NCBI GenBank assembly: GCA_019510305.1
Contig: JAEKKN010000026.1
Location: 1 to 64,000 of the forward strand
DNA length: 64,000 nucleotides
Reading direction: 5' to 3'
DNA from: Microbacterium sp.
GTDB taxonomy: Bacteria; Actinomycetota; Actinomycetes; Actinomycetales; Microbacteriaceae
Position 1 is the stretch's first letter, and the number at the start of each line of letters is the position of its first letter. The notes beneath the pieces were generated by a model. It searched no databases. It had not been told where the DNA came from and saw only the letters and a program-made list of their open reading frames with translations. This document shows positions 7,901 through 15,406 of the stretch, piece after piece. A program made the position numbers and the translations under genes.

Positions 7901-8974
7901 GTGGCTCTTACTATCGGGATCGTCGGCCTGCCGAATGTCGGCAAGTCCACCCTCTTCAACGCTCTGACCAAGAACGACGTGCTCGCGGCGAACTATCCGT
8001 TCGCGACGATCGAGCCGAACGTCGGCGTGGTCAACCTGCCCGACCCGCGACTGGACACACTCGCGGAGATCTTCAGCAGCGAGCGCATCCTGCCCGCGGC
8101 GGTGTCGTTCGTCGACATCGCCGGCATCGTGCGCGGCGCGAGTGAGGGCGAGGGCCTCGGCAACAAGTTCCTCGCGAACATCCGAGAAGCGGATGCCATC
8201 GCTCAGGTGGTCCGTGGATTCGCCGATGACGACGTCGTGCACGTCGACGGCACGGTGAACCCGGCATCCGACATGGAGACCATCAACGCCGAGCTCATGC
8301 TCGCCGACCTCGAGACCGTGGACAGGGCGATCTCCCGTTACGAGAAAGAGGTGCGGGGCAAGAAGATCGATCCCGTGGTCCTCGAGACCGCCGTCGCCGC
8401 GAAGGACGCGCTCGAGCGCGGCGTCCTGCTGTCGGTCTCGGGGCTCGATCTCGCGCCGATCCGCGAGCTGGGTCTGCTCACTTCCAAGCCGGTCATCTTC
8501 GTCTTCAACGTCGACGAGGCTGTGCTGACGGATGCTGCGCGCAAGGAGGAGCTCGCCGCTCTCGTCGCGCCCGCAAAGGCCATCTTCCTCGACGCGAAGA
8601 TCGAATCCGAGCTCATCGATCTCGACCCCGAAGACGCCGCCGAACTGCTCGCGTCGACCGGGCAGGACGAGTCGGGTCTCGACCAGCTCGCCCGCATCGG
8701 CTTCGACACCCTCGGGCTGCAGACCTACCTGACCGCCGGCCCGAAGGAAGCCCGTGCTTGGACGATCGGCAAGGGCTGGAAGGCGCCGCAGGCCGCGGGA
8801 GTCATCCACACCGACTTCGAGAAGGGCTTCATCAAGGCCGAGGTCATCTCGTTCGACGACCTCGTCGAGACCGGTTCCGTCGCCGAAGCCCGCGCGAAGG
8901 GCAAGGCCCGCCTCGAAGGCAAGGACTACGTCATGCAGGACGGCGACGTGGTGGAGTTCCGCTTCAACAACTGA
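7901..8974 (+). CDS. ychF: Redox-regulated ribosome-associated ATPase YchF (OLA1/Obg family)
   Basis: 357 residues, the normal YchF length. GTPase-fold motifs are all present: Walker [10 protein letters not shown] at residues 8-16, the switch I region [12 protein letters not shown], Walker [18 protein letters not shown], and FVFNVDEA in place of NKxD (the NxxE form explains ATP preference in this family). The C-terminal TGS domain ends in [15 protein letters not shown]. YchF binds the large ribosomal subunit and hydrolyses ATP. The GTG start was chosen because the protein begins (M)[11 protein letters not shown] as in orthologues; a long open frame upstream is spurious. Confidence 0.96.
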   Translation: MALTIGIVGLPNVGKSTLFNALTKNDVLAANYPFATIEPNVGVVNLPDPRLDTLAEIFSSERILPAAVSFVDIAGIVRGASEGEGLGNKFLANIREADAIAQVVRGFADDDVVHVDGTVNPASDMETINAELMLADLETVDRAISRYEKEVRGKKIDPVVLETAVAAKDALERGVLLSVSGLDLAPIRELGLLTSKPVIFVFNVDEAVLTDAARKEELAALVAPAKAIFLDAKIESELIDLDPEDAAELLASTGQDESGLDQLARIGFDTLGLQTYLTAGPKEARAWTIGKGWKAPQAAGVIHTDFEKGFIKAEVISFDDLVETGSVAEARAKGKARLEGKDYVMQDGDVVEFRFNN

Positions 8975-9037
8975 TGCGGGTGACGGCGCGACTCTGACGG
9001 CCGCCGAGTCCGCTTCGGCTCGAGTGGCCACGACCTC

Positions 9038-9043
9038 TAGACT
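9038..9043 (+). promoter_or_regulatory. -10 hexamer TAGACT, leaderless start
   Basis: TAGACT ends exactly 7 bases before the GTG at 9050. No separate ribosome site fits, so the transcript probably begins with the start codon. Confidence 0.5.
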
Positions 9044-9049
9044 TCCGAG

Positions 9050-9718
9050 GTGCAGAACGCTCCCACGAGTGCCCGCGGCACCGGGCGCATGGTCCTCATC
9101 ACCGTGACCGCGGTCGTCGTGTTCGTGCCTGCCATGCTCGCGGCCTGGATCGGACTCATCTTCCTCGCAGAGCGCGTGGACATGGATCTGACCGCGAACG
9201 AGGTGTTCGCCTGGCTCATCGCAGCGATCGTCGCGCTCGTGCTCTGGCCGATCACTTTGCGCGCGACGCGTCGGCAGTTCTGGGCACAACGCCAGCGCAA
9301 ACTCGGAAATCCGGACCCGGCGAAGAATGTTCCCGGGCCGCCGGTGCCGAAGGTGCGCATCGCCACCGGCGACCTGCTGGGTCGTGTCGCGGTCGTGATC
9401 CTCGGCGCCCTCGCGCTGCTGCTCATCAGCGGATCGCAGGAGATCACCACGCTTCTCACCCTCGGTATCGGCGCGGCGAGCAGCGGTCCGCGCTCCGCGT
9501 GGTTGCTTCTTCAGTTGGCGGTCTTCCTGCTGCTCTTCGCCCTGTTCCTGCCGGTGCTGTGGCTGACCGACCGGACGCTGAGGAGAGTTCCGCCGGCGGA
9601 TCCACGTCGCCGGGCCCTCGAGATCAAGCAGGACTGGTACCTCGCCGCCGTGACCGCCTGGGTGGCGTGTCTGGTGCTCGGATACCTCTTCGCCTATCTC
9701 GTGCTCACCAGGCTCTGA
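9050..9718 (+). CDS. Multi-pass membrane protein, function unknown
   Basis: 222 residues with about five hydrophobic segments: near 14-36, 50-68, 107-127, 148-172 and 197-220. Between the second and third is a basic cytoplasmic loop (LRATRRQFWAQRQRKLGN) followed by a proline-rich linker, and another basic loop precedes the last helix. The positive-inside pattern is consistent with an integral membrane protein. I recognise no family. It sits between ychF and a convergent methyltransferase. The GTG start is supported by the -10 box 7 bases upstream. Confidence 0.8.
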   Translation: MQNAPTSARGTGRMVLITVTAVVVFVPAMLAAWIGLIFLAERVDMDLTANEVFAWLIAAIVALVLWPITLRATRRQFWAQRQRKLGNPDPAKNVPGPPVPKVRIATGDLLGRVAVVILGALALLLISGSQEITTLLTLGIGAASSGPRSAWLLLQLAVFLLLFALFLPVLWLTDRTLRRVPPADPRRRALEIKQDWYLAAVTAWVACLVLGYLFAYLVLTRL

Positions 9719-9769
9719 GCACTCGACAGGCGCGCGGAGCGAGCGTCCCGCGGCAGTCGGCGAACGAGG

Positions 9770-10441
9770 TCAGGGCTTGGTCCACTCGATGGTGTGCCTG
9801 AACCCCAGATGACGGCGCATCTTCGCGCCGGGCAGCTCTTCGTCGACGACGACTCGAATCTGGGCGAAGGTCAACTTCGGGTCCTTCACAGGGAACGGCG
9901 CCGCTGCCGACGGCTGCGTTGCGACCCACGGGTGCCTCATGAAGCCGATGATCGGATTCGTGAGCATCGACGCGGCATCCCACAACCGATCGACCGTCGA
10001 CTCCGGTCGAGCGAGCCCGACGCAGAGGAACCGGCCACCAGGGTTCAGCAGCCGTCGCACCTGCTGAAGCGCGCCGGCGAGGTCGAGATGGTGCAGAACC
10101 GCGACCATCGTCACGAGGTCAGCACCGCCCGCGGCTTCTTCGAGCCTCTCTGCACCGACCGTCACGTTCGTCAGACCTGCGCAACGTGCCATGCTGGCGC
10201 GACGCATGCTCGCGTCGATGTCGGTGCCGTGAACGTGCGTGAAATGCTCGGACAGCACGGAGAGGAGTTGTCCGCGACCGCAGCCGACGTCGAGGGCTTC
10301 GACTCGTCGACTCGGCAGCCGGGTGATGATCCACTCGTGGAAGGCATCGTTGTGGCTCCAGGGATGCCTGTCGTTCAGTCGGCGCAGGGCGTCGGACGCT
10401 CGCCTCCCGAGCCTTCCCTGTGCTGCGCGCCGGATATCCAC
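9770..10441 (-). CDS. Class I SAM-dependent methyltransferase
   Basis: 223 residues from the chosen GTG start. Motif I is EALDVGCGRGQLLSVL, followed by GTDID (motif II), the acidic EEAAGGADLVTMVAVLHHL motif III region, and LLNPGGRFLCVGLARP. The C-terminal part (AAPFPVKDPKLTFAQIR, HLGFRHTIEWTKP) is typical of actinobacterial small-molecule methyltransferases annotated only to family level. The start is uncertain because no strong ribosome site is nearby; the frame extends upstream into sequence antisense to the glycosylase gene, which is not credible coding. Substrate unknown. Confidence 0.82.
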   Translation of the reverse strand: MDIRRAAQGRLGRRASDALRRLNDRHPWSHNDAFHEWIITRLPSRRVEALDVGCGRGQLLSVLSEHFTHVHGTDIDASMRRASMARCAGLTNVTVGAERLEEAAGGADLVTMVAVLHHLDLAGALQQVRRLLNPGGRFLCVGLARPESTVDRLWDAASMLTNPIIGFMRHPWVATQPSAAAPFPVKDPKLTFAQIRVVVDEELPGAKMRRHLGFRHTIEWTKP

Positions 10442-10509
10442 GACTGCAGTCTCGCATCTTCGGTCCAGGAGATTCCGGCTCAGCGGATCTTGCGGGCTCC
10501 TTCTCGATG

Positions 10510-10527
10510 TCCTGAGCCGGTGGAAGG
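10510..10527 (+). repeat. Degenerate copy of a dispersed actinobacterial repeat
   Basis: TCCTGAGCCGGTGGAAGG resembles the reverse complement of the repeat core TTCGACAGGCTCAG(C/G) found in the 5' end of nadA at 35224-35245. It lies just before the start of the glycosylase gene. The match is imperfect. Confidence 0.4.
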
Positions 10528-10535
10528 ATGGGCGC

Positions 10536-11360
10536 ATGCCAGAGTCTCCGGAGGTGCAGGCGCTCGTCGAGTTCCTCGATGAGCGGGTCGAGGGCCGCGT
10601 GATCGACGAACTGGAGGTCGCGGAGTTCCGCATCGTCAAGACGCGCGATCGCCCTCCCGTCTCGGTCGTCGGCGCCCGCGTCGCCGGCGTGCGGCGGTTC
10701 GGCAAGCACATCGGATTCGAGACGACGGCGGGGTGGCTGATGATCGGATTCGGCCGCAACGGCTGGATCCGATGGCAGGAGGCTGGTGGGCCCCCGAATG
10801 ACCAGCCAGTGCCGGAGGTCGCGCGCATCGTGCTCGACGACGGTGCGGTCATGCGGATCGTCGAGACAGGCGACTTCCTCGCCGTCACCGCATCGGTCGT
10901 AGACCTGCCGACGGACGTCGCAGGCATCGCCGCACTCGGGCCGGATCCGCTCTCGCCGGACTTCTCGCGCGACGACTTCGAGCGTGCGCTCGGAATGCGC
11001 CGCAAGCAGATCAAAGCGCTGCTGCAAGAGCAGACGTCTCTCGCAGGTATCGGGAACGCCTACTCGGACGAGATCTTGCACAGGGCCAAGCTGCTGCCTG
11101 CCGCACATGCCGCAGTCCTCGATGGCGACGAGCGGGAGCGGCTGTTCCACGCCACCGTCGACATCATGCGAGGTGCCGTCGCCGATCGCCGAGGACTGCC
11201 GCCAGACCGCCTCAAGCAGGCGAAGGTCGAGGCCATGGCGATACACGGCCGAGGGGGCTCTCCGTGCCCGGTGTGCGGAACGACGATCGTCGACCTCGTG
11301 TTCGGGGGAGCGTCGGCGCAGATGTGTCCGCACTGCCAGGGGGAGCAGCCCCGCGAGTGA
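10536..11360 (+). CDS. Fpg/Nei family DNA glycosylase/AP lyase
   Basis: 274 residues. It begins MPESPEVQ, giving the catalytic Pro2 and Glu3 of the family (Fpg itself begins PELPEV). The helix-two-turn-helix is RRKQIKALLQEQTSLAGIGNAYSDEILH with the conserved Lys and the GIGNxYxDE motif, and the C-terminal zinc finger has CPVC and CPHC pairs (CPVCGTTIVDLVFGGASAQMCPHC, broken here into its two ends CPVC...CPHC). The family excises oxidised bases and nicks the abasic site by beta/delta elimination. The MPESPEV variant and the LVFGG turn differ from MutM, so it is more likely one of the secondary actinobacterial Fpg/Nei paralogues than the main 8-oxoguanine enzyme. Confidence 0.9.
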   Translation: MPESPEVQALVEFLDERVEGRVIDELEVAEFRIVKTRDRPPVSVVGARVAGVRRFGKHIGFETTAGWLMIGFGRNGWIRWQEAGGPPNDQPVPEVARIVLDDGAVMRIVETGDFLAVTASVVDLPTDVAGIAALGPDPLSPDFSRDDFERALGMRRKQIKALLQEQTSLAGIGNAYSDEILHRAKLLPAAHAAVLDGDERERLFHATVDIMRGAVADRRGLPPDRLKQAKVEAMAIHGRGGSPCPVCGTTIVDLVFGGASAQMCPHCQGEQPRE

Positions 11361-11396
11361 TCGCACTGCGCTTGTTCGATTGGTCAGCGCCTGCTG

Positions 11397-11420
11397 TATA
11401 GTCAGCGTGTGCTGACTATA
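11397..11420 (+). promoter_or_regulatory. CmtR operator and -10 element overlapping the cmtR start codon
   Basis: A 24-bp palindrome with perfect 10-bp arms: TATAGTCAGC (11397-11406), spacer GTGT, and GCTGACTATA (11411-11420). The left arm begins with TATAGT, which serves as the -10 box; a weak -35 TTGTTC lies at 11372-11377. The -10 ends 7 bases before the GTG at 11409, so the start codon lies inside the spacer and the transcript is probably leaderless. ArsR-family repressors bind such imperfect or perfect 10-2/4-10 palindromes, so binding here would block both polymerase and initiation. Confidence 0.82.
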
Positions 11421-11768
11421 GCGACCCGCCTCGACGTCATGAACAGGCTCGGCCGGGCGATGGCCGACCCCACGCGCTCCCGGATCCTGATGACACTGCT
11501 CGAGGGACCGAGCCACCCGGCCGTGCTCGCCAAGGAGCTCGAACTGACGCGCACGAACGTGTCGAACCATCTCGCCTGTCTGCGCGACTGCGGGATCGTC
11601 GTGGCCGAGCCGGAAGGGCGGCAGACCCGGTACGAGATCGCCGATCCGCATCTCGCCGCGGCGCTCACGGCGCTCGTCGATGTGACGCTGGCGGTCGACG
11701 AGAACGCAGCGTGCATCGACCCAGCCTGCGCGGTTCCCGGATGCTGCGACGGGGGAGAGGCCCAGTGA
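11409..11768 (+). CDS. cmtR: CmtR-type Cd(II)/Pb(II)-sensing ArsR/SmtB repressor
   Basis: 119 residues with an ArsR winged helix: LGRAMADPTRSRILMTLLEGP, then the recognition helix LTRTNVSNHLACLRDCGIV. The cysteines Cys57 and Cys61 in that helix, and Cys102 in the C-terminal tail, fall at the same numbers as the metal ligands of mycobacterial CmtR, which senses Cd and Pb. The tail has additional cysteines (CIDPACAVPGCC) not present in the mycobacterial protein. The first gene of a two-gene operon with a CDF-type transporter, overlapped by GTGA. The operator palindrome spans its start codon, indicating autorepression relieved by metal. Confidence 0.92.
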   Translation: MLTIATRLDVMNRLGRAMADPTRSRILMTLLEGPSHPAVLAKELELTRTNVSNHLACLRDCGIVVAEPEGRQTRYEIADPHLAAALTALVDVTLAVDENAACIDPACAVPGCCDGGEAQ

Positions 11769-12442
11769 CCGCTGCGGTCATCACGCCGGCGAGGCGAGAC
11801 GTACTCCGGCGGCGCATCCGGATCGTCGTCGCGATCACGATCGCCTGGAACATCGTCGAGGCGATCGTCGCGGTGGTCGTCGGCACTGCCGCTTCATCGG
11901 CCGCCCTGATCGGCTTCGGACTCGACTCCATCGTCGAGGTGCTCTCTGCTGCGGCGGTGGCCTGGCAGTTCTCGGCTCGCGACCCCGAGACGCGGGAGAA
12001 GACCGCGCTGCGGGTCATCGCCGTGTCGTTCTTCGCGCTCGCGACCTACGTCTCTGTCGACGCCGTGCTGTCGCTCGCAGGGCTGCGAGAACCCGAGCAC
12101 TCTCCGGTCGGCATCGCGCTCGCCGCGCTGAGCCTCGTCGTGATGCCGTTCCTGAGCTGGTTCGAACGTCGAACCGGACGCGAACTCGGCTCCGCATCGG
12201 CGGTCGCCGACTCGAAGCAGACACTGATCTGCACCTATTTGAGCGCGGCGTTGCTCGTCGGACTGCTGCTGAACAGCCTGTTCGGGTGGGCGTGGGCCGA
12301 TTCGATCGCGGCCCTCGTGATCGCCGTCTTCGCGGTGCGCGAGGGTATCGAAGCCTGGAAGGGCGACGCGTGTACGGCCCCTGTCGCGGTGCTCACGGGG
12401 GAGCAGAATGCCGATCACTGCGAAGACGGATGCTGTGGTTGA
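11765..12442 (+). CDS. CDF-like cation efflux protein, partner of CmtR
   Basis: 225 residues, starting at a GTG that overlaps the cmtR stop. Six hydrophobic segments are visible (about 21-41, 48-68, 84-104, 113-132, 157-177, 182-200). The metal-site pattern of cation diffusion facilitators is visible as paired helices containing LIGFGLDSIVEV and WADSIAALVIAVF, with an acidic ADSKQT segment between. There is no long cytoplasmic C-terminal domain; instead the tail has GDACTAP and the Cys/His-rich DHCEDGCCG, a likely metal-binding end. Co-transcription with a Cd/Pb sensor implies export of Cd, Pb or Zn. A 7-bp stem with TCCTCCG/CGGAGGA arms lies about 50 bases downstream. Confidence 0.87.
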   Translation: MTAAVITPARRDVLRRRIRIVVAITIAWNIVEAIVAVVVGTAASSAALIGFGLDSIVEVLSAAAVAWQFSARDPETREKTALRVIAVSFFALATYVSVDAVLSLAGLREPEHSPVGIALAALSLVVMPFLSWFERRTGRELGSASAVADSKQTLICTYLSAALLVGLLLNSLFGWAWADSIAALVIAVFAVREGIEAWKGDACTAPVAVLTGEQNADHCEDGCCG

Positions 12443-12568
12443 CGTCGAATTCCGAGAATCAGATGGGTCTACCCGGCACCCTGATGAGCGTGTCCTCCGA
12501 AGTGCCGACAGACGCGGAGGATCTCGGAGCCTAGGCTGAAGATCCGGTCGAGACCTGATGAGGGGGCA

Positions 12569-12799
12569 ATGATGCCGACTTCCGCGGTGAGAGGAACCCG
12601 AGTTCCGCACCGACTGCCACTCGGATGGGAGGTGGCGATCGACGTCGCGGCGGCGCTGGGGTTGTGGGCGCTCGCCTTCTTCAATCAGTTCCCCGTCGCT
12701 GTCGTGTACATCGTCTCTATCGCATTCCTGTTGATCGCAATTCCGCAGGCGGTACGGCGTCGCAAGGTGGCAGCGACGAGCACTGGTTCGACAAGGTAG
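12569..12799 (+). CDS. Small two-helix membrane protein, function unknown
   Basis: 76 residues counting from the first of two adjacent ATGs; the second (12572) has better spacing to the GAGGGGG ribosome site at 12559-12565. A basic N-terminus is followed by two hydrophobic helices (about 22-42 and 44-61) and a basic C-terminus. A -10-like TAGGCT at 12532-12537 gives a leader of about 25 bases. No family recognised. The stop codon lies inside the first unit of a 20-bp tandem repeat. Confidence 0.68.
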   Translation: MMPTSAVRGTRVPHRLPLGWEVAIDVAAALGLWALAFFNQFPVAVVYIVSIAFLLIAIPQAVRRRKVAATSTGSTR

Positions 12800-12826
12800 C
12801 CGCCGCTTCGACAAGGTAGCCGCCGC
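12787..12826 (+). repeat. Two tandem copies of a 20-bp repeat
   Basis: TTCGACAAGGTAGCCGCCGC occurs at 12787-12806 and again immediately at 12807-12826, both copies exact. The first copy supplies the last codons and TAG stop of the small membrane protein. The TTCGACA core resembles the dispersed repeat at 35224-35245. Confidence 0.8.
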
Positions 12827-12892
12827 GAAGGCAGCTGCGAAGCGGTGTGTGCCGCGGAAGACGACGGCGGGAGGGCACTGCCGACGAGGTAC

Positions 12893-14065
12893 TCAGCCTC
12901 GACGACGCTGCTCGGCCATCCAGGTGTGATTGACGATGGCGGCGGCGACGGCGTCTTTGTAACCGCCGGCATCCGGCCCGCGGTACAGGTCGCGTTCCCG
13001 GAAGGGCGACTGCTCGCGGTGGGGGCCGTCGTCGTTGATACGCCTCGCGAGCTCTGAGATGTAGTCGTGCCCGTCGATGCGATACGCGGCGCGCTCGGCC
13101 TCGTCGAGGCGGATGAGCGCCGAGGCGTCGACCATCGAGTTGACCACGTAGCGGGCCTGGAGGTAGAGCTCGCCGTTCTGCCCGACGAGGAACCATGCGC
13201 CCGGGCGGTGATCGAGGTAGCGCATCGCGTCGCGTTCGGCAGCGACCCGGGCCTGGTCGCCCCAGAGGTCGACAGGAGGGATCGCTTCGAGCGGATGCTG
13301 CCTCGCATCGTTCAGGACGTGGTGTTGGAATGTCGCGGGGGAGTCGCGATAGAGGGCGAAGCAGATGATCCGTCGGCATGACGTGCAGGTCAGCTGGCTC
13401 TCCACGCGCTGCATGAGCCCCGAGGCGTGCAGCGGTTCGAGGTCCGCGAGTCTCACCCAGTGGAGATCTTCCGTGAGATCTCCGGCGTCCAGAGCCGCCT
13501 GCAGAGCGAGGGTCGTGGCGGCGACGTCGACCTCGTCGTCATCCGCGGCTCGGATCAGGAGATCCGCGCACACGGCGCAGTCGTCGTCATCCGGTGCGCA
13601 CGACAGACCGGGCCGCTCCACCACGACCGCGATGCTCAGCAGATTGCCCGGCTCGTTCCAGCCTCTCCGATCTCGGAAATCGGCGCGCACGAAGCCGCCG
13701 TCGACCGGGAAGACAGGAGTGCCGAAACCTGCCCACTCGCGGGCGGTCCCGATCGCGCTCTTCAGGTCGTCGAGTGTCGCATCGTTGTTCGCGCTCGGGA
13801 TCCACTCCGCGAGATCGACACCCTGTTGGGCGGGCGGCTCCGGCGTGAGGTGGAGCAGCGTGGCGACGACGGCATCGTCGTGCAGGATGATCTCACCGCC
13901 CGAGGCGAACAGCATCCGTCTGGACCGGTAAGCCGGAGCACCGATCAGTCGTTCTCTGACCTCGACGGGCTCGCCCCCGAGGGCCCGGATGAGGGCCTGC
14001 ACCTCGGGATCCTGTTCCGCGAGTGCGAGTGCATCGAGGATGAGGGGGAGTCCGCGTCGTACCAC
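12893..14065 (-). CDS. Hypothetical protein with two CxxC motifs
   Basis: 390 residues from the GTG chosen; the frame continues upstream but runs antisense to the next gene. No signal peptide or membrane helix is seen. Two cysteine pairs, CAVC (163-166) and CTSC (227-230), with extra cysteines at 156 and 235, suggest a structural zinc site joining the two halves. The C-terminal third is rich in aromatic and charged residues (AAYRIDGHDYISELARRI, ERDLYRGPDAGGYKDAV). I do not recognise a family and assign no function. Ribosome site before the GTG is weak. It is divergent from the alpha/beta-hydrolase-like gene at 14141. Confidence 0.72.
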   Translation of the reverse strand: MVRRGLPLILDALALAEQDPEVQALIRALGGEPVEVRERLIGAPAYRSRRMLFASGGEIILHDDAVVATLLHLTPEPPAQQGVDLAEWIPSANNDATLDDLKSAIGTAREWAGFGTPVFPVDGGFVRADFRDRRGWNEPGNLLSIAVVVERPGLSCAPDDDDCAVCADLLIRAADDDEVDVAATTLALQAALDAGDLTEDLHWVRLADLEPLHASGLMQRVESQLTCTSCRRIICFALYRDSPATFQHHVLNDARQHPLEAIPPVDLWGDQARVAAERDAMRYLDHRPGAWFLVGQNGELYLQARYVVNSMVDASALIRLDEAERAAYRIDGHDYISELARRINDDGPHREQSPFRERDLYRGPDAGGYKDAVAAAIVNHTWMAEQRRRG

Positions 14066-14140
14066 GCGACCATTATCGGGGCAGGTGGGCAAGCTACGCT
14101 GGAACCCGACCCGTGAACGCCGAGCGAGGAGCCGCATCCG

Positions 14141-14707
14141 ATGACCGAAACCCAGATCTTCGAGCCCGAAGGCCGCGCAATTCCCTTCGTGGATGAAGGA
14201 GACGGCCCGGTCAAGCTCGTTCTGATCCAGGAGCACGGTCTCGCAGCCGACGTCCTCGGCGTCGTCGGCCACTATCTCGCTGAGGAAGCGGGCTTCCATG
14301 TGCTGCGAATCGGCCACCGCGGCGGCGCAGCCGATGTCTCCTTCGACGACCGTGTCGCCGACGCGCTCGCGGTCATCGACCACGTCGGCATCGAAGACAC
14401 CTGGTTCGGAGGACACGGCTTCGGTGGCACCGTCGCCCGTGCCCTCGTGTCTGCGCACCCCGATCGGGCCAACGGCCTCCTGATGCTGGGCGTCGAAGAC
14501 GTCGACATCCCCGTCGCCCCGGCGATCCCCGTCCTCATCGTGCAGGGCGACGACGACACCGTCACTCCCGCAGCCAACGCCGAGCGCCTTCGTTCGACCG
14601 TGCCCGATCGCGCGAGCATCAAGCCCATCCCCGGCGATCACCTCTTCCCGATGCACCACCCGATCGAGACGGCGGTCGCCATCGAGGAGTACCTCGACTG
14701 GGACTGA
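14141..14707 (+). CDS. Alpha/beta-hydrolase-fold protein lacking the nucleophile serine
   Basis: 188 residues with the compact alpha/beta-hydrolase plan: strand LVLIQEHG, HVLRIGHRGG, the elbow region, IPVLIVQGDDDTVTP (acid region) and GDHLFPMHHP (His region). At the nucleophile elbow the family motif G-x-S-x-G reads Gly91-His92-Gly93-Phe94-Gly95, so the expected Ser is Gly. The protein is also short, with no cap domain. It may be a non-catalytic binding protein or use other chemistry. A TACGCT -10-like box lies at 14095-14100, and a GAGGAG ribosome site about 9 bases before the ATG. It converges with the LysR-like gene with a 14-base gap. Confidence 0.8.
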   Translation: MTETQIFEPEGRAIPFVDEGDGPVKLVLIQEHGLAADVLGVVGHYLAEEAGFHVLRIGHRGGAADVSFDDRVADALAVIDHVGIEDTWFGGHGFGGTVARALVSAHPDRANGLLMLGVEDVDIPVAPAIPVLIVQGDDDTVTPAANAERLRSTVPDRASIKPIPGDHLFPMHHPIETAVAIEEYLDWD

Positions 14708-14721
14708 TTCGAGGGGCGGAA

Positions 14722-15066
14722 CTACCGCCCCTGGCGCTTCTTGTAAGGCTTCGGCTGACCCTTGACGACGGGCGCACGACCCTTGCCCTTCGACGCTTTC
14801 GCCTTGCCGCCGGCCGGCACGACGGGCTTCGCAGCGGGTTCGGGTGCGGCGGCGATCCTCTCCCTGGCCTCATCGAGCAGGAGGGTCCCTGCCGGAGTCA
14901 GCCGGGTCTCGCCACCGCGTGTCACGAGCGGATGGCCGACCTCGGCTTCGAGCTTCTCCAACGAGGAGTACAACGCGGCCAGGGGGATGCCCAACGCTTC
15001 TGCGGCGCGCGGGAAGTGCTGCTCTTCGGCGATGGCGACGAATCGCCGGAGGTGGGTGATCTTCAC
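14722..15066 (-). CDS. LysR-type HTH protein without effector domain, basic tail
   Basis: 114 residues. GTG start with AAAGGAG about 9 bases upstream. Residues 1-62 match the LysR N-terminal winged helix (KITHLRRFVAIAEEQHFPRAAEALGI, then SLEKLEAEVGHPLVTR). Where LysR regulators carry a 200-residue effector domain, this protein ends with a 40-residue Lys/Pro/Ala tail (AGGKAKASKGKGRAPVVKG) resembling histone-like DNA-binding tails. The gene is complete, not truncated by a frameshift that I can see: the following sequence belongs to a convergent gene. Inference: a DNA-binding or nucleoid-associated protein rather than a classical ligand-sensing regulator. Confidence 0.8.
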   Translation of the reverse strand: MKITHLRRFVAIAEEQHFPRAAEALGIPLAALYSSLEKLEAEVGHPLVTRGGETRLTPAGTLLLDEARERIAAAPEPAAKPVVPAGGKAKASKGKGRAPVVKGQPKPYKKRQGR

Positions 15067-15183
15067 GGGATCCGCTCCTTTCCCGCGTGCAACGCGGCCA
15101 GTCCTCCAGAGTACGCGGCCGCGCCCCGCGGCATCCGCGATACCGGCGTACGCTGAGCGTGTCGCCGACGGAAGGGGATCGCC

Positions 15184-15354
15184 GTGTCCGATCAGCAAAG
15201 GGCTTCGTATCCGGATCATGTACCAGGCCCCGGTGAGCCGTCGGTGCCCGAGCTCGAGGACGACGAGACCATCGCCCCGCGCCCGGAGGAGGAGATCGCC
15301 GATGTTCTCCGGGCGAGCCCGGATCTCGCAGATCGCAGTCGGCACGACGGCTGA
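15184..15354 (+). CDS. Short acidic protein, 56 residues, function unknown
   Basis: GTG start with GGAAGGGG about 6 bases upstream and a TACGCT -10-like box at 15147-15152. The product begins MSDQQRASYPDHVPG and is acidic (PELEDDETI, PEEEIADVL). Codon third positions are strongly G/C as in neighbouring genes, which supports coding. It lies between the LysR-like gene (divergent) and the ABC-F gene. No family is recognised. Confidence 0.55.
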   Translation: MSDQQRASYPDHVPGPGEPSVPELEDDETIAPRPEEEIADVLRASPDLADRSRHDG

Positions 15355-15406
15355 GCCACGCGCTGCGAGGTGAATCGAGAGCCGCCTGCGCTGACAGGAT
15401 GGAGTC

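Noticed and set aside
14066..14659. Extension of the 390-aa ORF further upstream
   Set aside because: Runs antisense to the hydrolase-like gene with the opposite codon bias.
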